Source: Cryptomeria japonica
Taxonomy: Eukaryota; Streptophyta; Pinopsida; Cupressales; Cupressaceae
Assembly (NCBI RefSeq): GCF_030272615.1
Contig: NC_081412.1
Span: forward strand, 38,818,911 to 38,882,910
Reading direction: 5' to 3'
DNA: 64,000 nucleotides
The notes beneath the pieces were generated by a model, which saw nothing but the letters and a program-made list of their open reading frames with translations, was not told where the DNA came from and searched no databases. This document shows, in pieces, positions 56,578 through 64,000 of this stretch (position 1 is its first letter; every line of letters starts with the position of its first letter). A program made the translations under genes and the position numbers.

Positions 56578-57177
56578 GGTGTAAATAGTTGTGCTTATTG
56601 CTTCTCTCTAGAATGTTTGTGGAACCTTCTTCTCAATCATTAGTGTTCTTGCACAATCCACAATAGATCTATTTCTTCTTTTAGCTATTCCATTCTATTG
56701 TGGAGTTCTCGGTGCAGAGACCTATCTTTTAATACCATGATCATTACAAAATAGGTTGAACTCATCAAATGTGAACTCTCCTCCTCTATCTAATCTAAGA
56801 CATTTTAGTTGTCTTCCTATTTCATTTTCAACTCTAGCCTTGTACCACTTAAACATTTGAAAATCTTCTGACTTTTCTTTTAAAAACATTACTAACATCA
56901 TCCTTGAATAATCATCCACAAATAATATGAAATACTTATCACCATAATAACTTTGAACTTTCATAGGACCACAAAGATCAGTGTGCACAAGATCTAGAAT
57001 TCCCTTAGAAGTGTAGGACATACTTGTAAAGCTGGATCTTGTCATCTTACCCATCTGGCATCCTTGGCACATAGCATTCTCAGGTTTTTCAAGACTCGGT
57101 AGACCTCTTACTCTGTGCTTCTTACTTATCTTGACCAGATTATCAAAATTAACATGACAAAACCTTTTATGCCATAA
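56578..57177 (-). pseudogene. Copia-2 integrase core
   Basis: The minus strand carries the HHCC region (LWHKRFCHVNFDNL and CQGCQMGKM). The catalytic core has VHTDLCGPM and LRLDRGGEFTFDEF intact, but the third acidic residue is changed: the usual NGIAER reads NGIAKR near 56680, Glu to Lys. Stops lie at 57177 and at three places in 56721-56580. Integration by this copy is not expected. Confidence 0.9.
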
Positions 57178-58179
57178 TCAGGTGTTATCAATCTTTGCAT
57201 GCAAACACTTCTTGTGAGTAGAGTCAAGGTGAAATGTATTACCTTTTGTTTGTGTCCTGGTAGCAGCTAACTTTCCATTCTTGTCATGAACTTTGACAAT
57301 TCCTTTCTGAAATTCTATTCGGTAACCTATGTTGTTTAGCTGTGCTATACTCAACAAATTATATTTCAAACCTTCAACCCAATAAACATCATTGCATCTT
57401 GCTTTATCAAGAAGTGTTATGGATCCTTTACCTCTTACCAGACATGGTGCATCATTACCAAATCTAACATAGCCTCCATCATAATCTTCTAACATAACAA
57501 ACTTGTGTTTATCTCTTGTTACATGATGTGAGCATCCACTATCTATAATCCAAGAATCATTAGTGTTTATGTGAGATATTAGGGCTTTTTCTTCATACCT
57601 TTCTTCATCTGATCCATCCTTGATGGCCACATAAACAACTTCCTCTATATCAGTCTTATCTGATTTATCATCTTCGGATTCCTCATCAGCAATTAAGCAT
57701 GTCTTTCTATCTCTTCTTCTGAAGTCTCGGTGTCCTCTGTAATGATTATCTTTTTGTCTGTCATCTCGGTAATCTCTCTTTTCAATGAAATCTTTGTCAG
57801 GACAGTTAGAAGCCATATGTCCAATCTTATCACAATTGAAACATTTCAAAGGTAGTTTTCCTTTATACTTACCTTTGCCTCTCGGTAACCTTTTGGCCAA
57901 TAGTGCTTCAAACTCTTCTTGCTTTTTGATTTCTTCATACAATTTGTGTACCTCCTCCATGTTCTTCTGAAATCTTTCACTTGCTCCATTGTGATCTCCT
58001 TCAGAGTACTTATACTTTCTCTCATTGTAATCATTAGATTCATTTAGATGAAAAGAACTAAATGCAGATTCAACTTTATTTACCGATGACCCACTGTTAT
58101 CAAAATTACTTAACTCAAATGCATGTAGCTTACCAATAGTAGCATCCAAGGAAACTAGCATATTAGGTATAGACCTCAA
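57178..58179 (-). CDS. Copia-2 Gag C-terminus and protease (333 codons)
   Basis: Open frame with a Gag zinc knuckle CFNCDKIGHMASNC preceded by a basic stretch (LPRGKGKYKGKLPLK). The protease site is SWIIDSGCSHHVTRD, followed by NLLSIAQLNNIGY. Charged repeats (RDYRDDRQKDNHYRGHRDFR) lie between them. It is in phase with the Gag N-terminus above across one TGA, probably from CGA. The ATG at 58179 is internal. Confidence 0.92.
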   Translation of the reverse strand: MRSIPNMLVSLDATIGKLHAFELSNFDNSGSSVNKVESAFSSFHLNESNDYNERKYKYSEGDHNGASERFQKNMEEVHKLYEEIKKQEEFEALLAKRLPRGKGKYKGKLPLKCFNCDKIGHMASNCPDKDFIEKRDYRDDRQKDNHYRGHRDFRRRDRKTCLIADEESEDDKSDKTDIEEVVYVAIKDGSDEERYEEKALISHINTNDSWIIDSGCSHHVTRDKHKFVMLEDYDGGYVRFGNDAPCLVRGKGSITLLDKARCNDVYWVEGLKYNLLSIAQLNNIGYRIEFQKGIVKVHDKNGKLAATRTQTKGNTFHLDSTHKKCLHAKIDNT

Positions 58180-58197
58180 TTCATTGATTGCAGAGAC

Positions 58198-58689
58198 TCA
58201 GATTGCATAGGCAAGTAGAAGGGTTCTTAACAATTTACTTGTCACATCCTTTTCTTCAATAGTTCCTCCTGCTCCTTTGATTTGATTTACAATCTCCTTT
58301 AGTCTTGTACTGTATTGGGTTATGTTCTCACCTTCATTCATCCTCATAGATTCAAGTTGTCCTCTTAGACTATCAACTTTTTCTCTTTGAACATGTTCAT
58401 CTCCTCCATATACAAATATGAGCTTAGTCCACATTGCCTTTGCATCATTGCAGCCTTCTAGATCATTAAACTCAGAATCAGTCAATGCAAATGTTATTTC
58501 AATCATTGCTTGAATATGTTCTTGCTTTGCCTTTATCTCTTCCATATTCAATGGATAGGTGCTTGGTGCAACAAAATCATTCTCCAGATAGTATAAAGCA
58601 TATTCTCCAACTCCTGATAGATGTAGCTTCATCCTTTTCTGCCATGTAGAGAAACTTGACTTATTCACCTTAGGTGCATCCTTATACAT
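58198..58689 (-). CDS. Copia-2 Gag N-terminus (163 codons)
   Basis: Capsid part of a copia polyprotein. It reads SSFSTWQKRMKLHLSGVGEY, then FALTDSEFNDLEGCNDAKAM, WTKLIFVYGGDEHVQREKVD and MNEGENITQYSTRLKEIVNQ, the usual order for Gag of this copia type (UBN2/gag_pre region). It may begin upstream of 58689: the phase extends to about 58730 past a TGA. The leader and primer site lie immediately upstream. Confidence 0.9.
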   Translation of the reverse strand: MYKDAPKVNKSSFSTWQKRMKLHLSGVGEYALYYLENDFVAPSTYPLNMEEIKAKQEHIQAMIEITFALTDSEFNDLEGCNDAKAMWTKLIFVYGGDEHVQREKVDSLRGQLESMRMNEGENITQYSTRLKEIVNQIKGAGGTIEEKDVTSKLLRTLLLAYAI

Positions 58690-58734
58690 CTTTGGATCTT
58701 TAACTCAGGTGCCTTTAAACTTTCCTTTTGGAGT

Positions 58735-58751
58735 CCAAAGCTCCGATACCA
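58735..58751 (-). other. Primer binding site of copia-2
   Basis: The minus strand reads TGGTATCGGAGCTTTGG two bases after the LTR, an initiator tRNA-Met complement with one change in the first twelve bases. Confidence 0.85.
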
Positions 58752-58753
58752 AT

Positions 58754-60246
58754 TGATAGTTTTGATACTTAATATAAGTACAGATCCAGTAGCCAACAAG
58801 ATGAGAGGGGGGGGGTGAATCATACAAACTTAATCATCCATGAAAACATCAGTTTCAACCTCGGTAACATATATCAGTCATATAATCAAAAACTGTCAAA
58901 CATGCAAACTCAAAAGCATATGAACAATATAAACCTTATAACACCAAATTTAACGTGGAAACCCAAATAGGGAAAAACCACTGTGGGATTTCAGACCCAC
59001 TAAGAAATATACTCTTCTAGAGTATGCTCGGTTAAAAGCAAATCCTATTAAAGATTACAAATCACATTGCTAGATGTGACCCAGTTAAGGGATTTCCCTC
59101 AGATCTGTTAGGATCTTCACTTTGTTAGAAATGACCTTGTCAAAGGATTTCAAACACTCAATCAAAATGTCACCTTGTTAGAGGATTTACATATAAGACT
59201 GTTAAGTCCACTTGGTTAAGAGATTTCCTATCACTTTCACAAAATAACAGTAATACAATCTATCTGCAACTTCACATCTAAAATCCTAAAGCAGATTCCT
59301 ATTTTTTCAATACAATCTAGACATAGAACTAATCTTGTCAATCTACTGGGCATCAATACTCTGTTATTCTAACAGATCTTCAAGCTTCTGTGCTTGGTAA
59401 TCACTATGTAGCATCCCTGTGCATACACTTGCCCGCATACATTGTTTATCAACAGTTCCTTATTTATAAACAATCTTCTAACCGCTTAATCTCCTTGATC
59501 ACATTTCCCATGATCAATCATAGCCATCAGATCTTCAATGTTGTCCAGGTCCATTGTATCTTTCAATCTGAAAATGTTTTACCCCACCTCGGAACTTGCA
59601 CATTCACCTTGGAACTTGTGTTAGGGTAATGCGGTTCAATCTGAGCTGTAGATCTTCTTGCCAACTTTCCATTGCCTTAGATTTGTTAACAAACTTCTTC
59701 CACGGCTTGCCAATCATTGATCCACTCTAGCTCATCAGCATCTTTAATTAAATATCACATGTAAACATTTAATGCATTCTGTTATAGCTCGGTTACAACT
59801 CGGTGAATACTAAACTTTACTCGGTAGACATTCTATCTTCATTAACCGACTGCGATAACCTTAGGGTTTATTGACTAGGTTCCTTAGGGTTTACCGACTA
59901 GGTTCTTTGCTTGATAACATAGTATAGTATTAACCTTTACATTTTACAACATATGTATGATGTTAAAACAATCTAAAACATCAAGATCTCATCATTGTCT
60001 GACTTGGTAGAGTTGCCCATTGAATAACTTATCCCCTTATTCATCATATTCTTTCCTATGTCTTTATCGACTTCTTTATAATCTTCATATCATATTTCTT
60101 AAGATATGGCAACATCATACTAAATTAGAAAATCAATTTCTTAACATCAATGACAAAATAATAATATCAAGACAGTAAAACATCTTTAATCAGTTATGTC
60201 CATAATCATCAACAACCTTCTCAATATCCTTGTAATATTGCCAACA
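58754..60246 (-). repeat. 5' LTR of copia-2
   Basis: 1493-bp partner of 52561-54051. It is followed at 60247-60251 by AAATT, the second copy of the 5-bp target duplication. Element B third-ORF sequence continues from there. Confidence 0.95.
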
Positions 60247-60251
60247 AAATT

Positions 60252-61440
60252 TCTCTTGCAGCCAAGAGGCGTAGGCTAAAAAGAAAAACTCCTGTAGCCA
60301 CTCCAAAGATTTATGTGAGAAGAACACAGAGTAGGACCCAGAAAGCTTGTCCAGCAGGTGATCTCGCAGAGGTTATTTTAGTGGAAACATTAGAAGGGAG
60401 CCCTACAGATGTTGAAATCCAGGAAGAAGGTGATGTAGATAGACTGTCAAATCTTGCTTATGTGGCAGAGCAGCTTGAGGAACTTGTCAAAGAGATTCCA
60501 TGGCCTAAGGTAACACATATTAGACCTCCATCATCCCTAAGTAATTTATCCATTGTGTTAACATTTTATGGACAATGGGAAATAGAGAGGGCTAGATTGT
60601 AAGGGGTTATTGACAAACAACAAAGAGAAAATGAAAAGAGGGATAAAAAAATTGAGGAATTAGAGGCTAAGGTTGAAACAATCACTAGTATGGTCCCCAA
60701 ATTAATGCAATGTAGGGAACCTCCAAGGGTTTATGCTCTACATTTAAGGGAGCGGTATTTAAATTTTAAATTAAACCGCATTGTCAGGGACCTTAGCCCC
60801 TCTTTAGAAACCCCTGAGGAATTTTATTATGCTTACCAGACTTCTCCAGCAGCTATGAAAAATTTGTTATGTGAATTTTATTTACATATCTATGTTGTAC
60901 CCTTAGATAGTGAGTGGAATCCTTTGTTATATATTGGTGATATCCATATAAAAGCTTTAATGTCATGGATTCAAAATAAGATCAACATGGGGGCACAAGC
61001 TAGAGCATACAAATATTTTGAATTTGATTGTCCATTACCATTAAGGAAGGAAGCAAAAGAGCCAAGAGTTCTTTATTATGAATGACAGAAATTACTAGTA
61101 AAAGATGATGTTAGGACACTAGTGCTTCCAATGAGGGAGGAAATATACCAGGCATATGAGCATTTAGTTCAAACTAACAAAGCAGCTGCAATAGATGGGT
61201 TAACTCAGTGCTGAAATAACTTACCAAAAGAACTAAAGCAGGGAGAATCTCATTCACTACAAAAACTTTAGGCAGCTATGCAAAAAGCCCCCAGATATAT
61301 ACAACTGGGCATAGAGAAGACCAATAACCAGTTACCACTGATCTTTCAACCTCCTATTCTTATGTGGCCACTATTGGGATGTAAGACTACAGATCAGCCC
61401 TATGAAGCAGTTACCACTGAGTCAAGGAACCATTGGTGAT
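60252..61440 (+). pseudogene. Third ORF of element B, C-terminal two thirds
   Basis: Continues 52522-52560 across the copia-2 insertion. It opens with a strongly basic cluster LAAKRRRLKRKTP, resembling a nuclear localisation signal. An acidic region (DVDRLSNLAYVAEQLEELVK) is followed by a TAG at 60600, a coiled-coil-like QQRENEKRDKKIEELEAKVE, and then an unknown domain 60690-61085 with HLRERYLNFKLNRIVRDLSP, PEEFYYAYQTSPAAMKNLLC and YIGDIHIKALMSWIQNKINM. After a TGA at 61084 it continues to ILMWPLLGCKTT near 61380. No membrane segment or signal peptide is seen. The domain matches element A at 4412-3834, so it is a family feature, but its role is unknown. Confidence 0.75.
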
Positions 61441-61497
61441 CTAAGAATTAGTGCAAGAATCAAAAATTTTCCTTTTGTTGTAGGATCAGCAAGCTCT

Positions 61498-61512
61498 TAA
61501 AGTTGGGCAGCA
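61498..61512 (+). other. Decayed polypurine tract of element B
   Basis: AAAGTTGGGCAGCA before the LTR start, a mutated form of the element A tract AAAGTTGGGGGGCA. Confidence 0.6.
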
Positions 61513-62510
61513 TGATGAGTTGAGACATTGTCATATTTCTATCCTCAGAACTCTTGAGTTTTTGTCATCTTTTGATTTGCATAGTAGTAGTGATGTATTG
61601 TAAGTTTACTATATGTATTCCATATGTTAGCCTAAACCTACTAAATCATGTTTTATCTTTGCCAGTTTATTCCTACAACCATGTGATTTATTCTTGTTGC
61701 CATGCAGATTGTTTAGGGCAATATCATATGTGAAATTAATAGATGTCCTGATTAAATAAAATGTGTATGTATGTTCTTCTGTGTTATTTCTTTTGTAATG
61801 CAAGGAATAAATGATGTTCTAGTGGATGTTCGCCTATCACGCCAGTTGAAGTAAAGGATACTCAAGAAGATGACTAAAGATCGAACAACAAAAAAGATGA
61901 GAAGCGTAAGGAACGGCATAAGAGGAGCAATCAAGTGATACTACCGATGTCTAACTTAGGTGGACATTGAAGTTGTAAATACCGCCACAGTATGTTATGA
62001 TTGTGGTTCAGTTTAGATCCATGTTTCCTGCAACATAACTCCATCTATATCTCCTTTCTCGGTCAATCATCTACCTCTTCTTTTCAGCATGATTTGTGTT
62101 GTCTGTTGTAGATGATTTCTTTTTAATAATAAGCTCTTTATCTTCTCAGAGGTTAGATAGAAAAGAGAAGAAAAACAGAGCAGAGGATCTTTCCTAAGTA
62201 TTTTTGAGTTTTCTTTTCATATTGAATCATGTAATGACTTCCAAAGAACGATGAATAAAAATATGTTATTCTAAGCTTTTAGAGTTGTTTTTGGGAAGCC
62301 TCGTATCACTCGTCCAAGGGGGCCCACTTGGTGAGTGTTCTTATGCATTTGTTAAGATTAGTTTTCTTTCCTTAGTTGTAGTAGATGTTATTGCATTAAC
62401 TGTTCTTGCATTGATTGTTCCTGCAGCCAAACCAGAATAGAGTAATTTATGTTTATCAGCATTGAATTTATCCAATATTGCTTTTATGAATTTATGCAGA
62501 AGTTTTCCTG
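61513..62510 (+). repeat. 3' LTR of element B, interrupted
   Basis: Matches 39576-40580 closely, then stops at AAGTTTTCCTG, where the LTR of copia element D begins. The remaining 250 or so bases of the LTR should lie beyond the window. Confidence 0.9.
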
Positions 62511-63676
62511 TGTAGGCATTTTGATGATATTTTGATTGTCATTGATGGACACACACTTTCTTGATGTATGAGTTATGCTCAACCAGTAATTGTTCCAATC
62601 GGTATTGTGTATTATTGAATGTATAGTTTTTAGACTATCAATGTTTTGCATAAAATGGTTTACCAGTCACAGATTGTATGAAGACTGCAAGTGGTACGAG
62701 GATCCCAAGCGGTTCGAGGAGCTCAAGCGGTACGAAGGAACCAAGCGGTAATTAACTTTTTGATCAGAACACTACAATCTTCCAATCTTCATTTTTGACA
62801 ACCGGTAATCGGTATATTGTATTAACTGGTATTACTCTGTGATGAGTTACCAACCGGTATTACTGTAATGTGTGATGAGTTATTATCCACCGACACTTTG
62901 GCGGTGTTTTTGTTCCGTGTTACCAAATGTGTCTAGATACACTGAACCTAGGAACTTGTAGTCTAATCCTATTGGACCGACATGAAATTAGATTCCTTTA
63001 TAAGGACATCATGTCTAGGGTTTGCATGTGAGATGTGTGATATGTGAGACATAGAAGAGAAAAGGTTATGTGCGATCATTGAAGAGAAGATTAGGTCTAT
63101 GTGAAGAGATAGAGTGTGGAGATATTGAAGACTGAATTAATGTTGAAATGCATTAACAAGGAGTTGTCAAGGATCTAATTAAGCAGACTGTGCTATTAGC
63201 TAGATCATTCACTTATTGATTACTCACATCTTCGACAAGTCTAGAGCCCTTAACCGGGTAGGCTCAGCAAAGCCTTTGTAAATCCTCTAACAAGGTGGTT
63301 CACAACTATGGATCTAAAATCCTTTAACAAGGTAGTCTTTAACAGGACTTATCTCCTAACAGAGATCTACATTCCTAATAGGATCTGTTCTGGTGAAGAA
63401 CATTGTATGACCTTAACCGGTCTGGTTTCTATTTTGTAGATAGTTACTTGTGAGTTTCTGCATATCGTGGTTTTTCCCATTTGTTTTTCCACATCAAATA
63501 TCTTGTGTTATGGTGATTGTGCTCTTGTGGGTGAATGCTTTGTTTGCTATTTGGTTTGCATTTATCTTAACCTGTTGATTAGTGAATCTGTTGTACCGGT
63601 TATTTGCTAAACTGTTTAAAAGTTTGTTTACATTATTTTTTGGCATACTAATTCACCCCCCTCTTAGTATTCATCA
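62511..63676 (+). repeat. 5' LTR of copia element D
   Basis: 1166 bp with TG...CA ends (TGTAGGCATTTTG to AGTATTCATCA). Near the end it carries GTTTTTCCACATCAAATATC and AATTCACCCCCCTCTTAG, blocks shared with the other copia LTRs here. An initiator tRNA-Met primer site follows, which fixes the right border. The second LTR is outside the window. Confidence 0.85.
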
Positions 63677-63678
63677 AT

Positions 63679-63694
63679 TGGTATCAGAGCCAAC
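63679..63694 (+). other. Primer binding site of copia element D
   Basis: TGGTATCAGAGCCAAC two bases after the LTR, an initiator tRNA-Met complement. Confidence 0.92.
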
Positions 63695-63726
63695 CTTTCT
63701 ATAAGTCTAACCACTTGGAAGGAGAT

Positions 63727-64000
63727 ATGGGGGAATATAGTGTGAGGGAACTTTCTCATCGTCTCACTCAGACTGAGAGAGCCTATGATGAACTCAAAGT
63801 CAAGTATAAAGCCTCTTTGGCCAAAAGAAGAGAGCATGCTGAAAAACTGATGGAGCTTACTGAAAATAGCTCTTCTGATGAAGTGACATGGATGCCCTAG
63901 TTAAAGAATTTGAAAAATTGAATGAATCTAAAGCCAATATAAGAAAAGAGTTGGAAGGACTGACTATCAGAATGTGTCAAGAGCTTGAGAATAGAAGGAA
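63727..64000 (+). CDS. Start of the gag-like ORF of element D (partial, frameshifted)
   Basis: The ATG at 63727, just after the primer site, opens MGEYSVRELSHRLTQTERAY and a charged helical stretch ending at a TAG at 63898. From about 63880 another frame continues the same kind of coiled-coil sequence (LVKEFEKLNESKANIRKELE) to the window edge, so a frameshift is likely near 63880. The coiled-coil N-terminus is unlike the Gag proteins of copia elements C and copia-2. The product is cut off and no domain can be named. Confidence 0.55.

Overview
This window looks like a repeat-saturated stretch of a large plant nuclear genome. The AT-rich base composition, the stacked Ty1/copia and Ty3/gypsy LTR retrotransposons and the many decayed copies suggest a gymnosperm (conifer-like) genome, but no single marker proves the taxon. 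I found no intact host gene, rRNA, tRNA or CRISPR. Almost everything recognisable is retroelement sequence, plus one DNA-transposon transposase pseudogene.

Layout. 1-2579 and 15242-16357 are one older region (H), split by a later insertion. It holds a minus-strand pseudogene of unknown family and an unusual array of imperfect hairpins. 2580-15241 is an Athila-like Ty3/gypsy element on the minus strand (element A) with both LTRs, gag-pol and a third ORF. Its gag is broken by a 5'-truncated copia-type insert (11042-13408). 16358-22948 is a second, decayed gypsy element on the minus strand (G). It has a 1.4 kb 5' LTR, gag, remnants of protease and RNase H, a truncated 3' LTR and a solo-LTR-like insert (about 17470-18750). 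22949-26498 is a minus-strand pseudogene related to the one in H (F), with a possible promoter/LTR at 31325-32000. A nearly full-length Ty1/copia element (C, 26499-31324, minus) lies inside it. 32000-34856 is non-coding, AT-rich and then pyrimidine-rich. 34857-37360 is a plus-strand pogo/jerky-type transposase pseudogene. 38906-39575 is an unidentified broken reading frame.

39576-62510 is a second Athila-like element on the plus strand (B), of the same family as A. It is interrupted by a copia-type gag-protease element without integrase or reverse transcriptase (47138-51340, minus), by a GC-richer LTR-like fragment (51341-about 52521), and by a full-length copia element (52561-60246, minus, 5-bp target duplication AAATT). 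Its 3' LTR is cut at 62510 by the 5' LTR of another copia element (D), which runs off the window.

How the parts relate. A and B read together define the family: LTR, tRNA-Asp-like primer site, gag, PR, RT, RNase H, INT, an internal purine tract, a third ORF with a nuclear-localisation-like cluster and a coiled coil, then a terminal purine tract. None of the four pol-bearing elements compared (A, B, C, copia-2) looks able to move itself: each has stop codons and at least one changed catalytic residue. The two gag-protease copia copies share the same unknown acidic C-terminal region in place of the missing pol, so they probably represent a real non-autonomous lineage.
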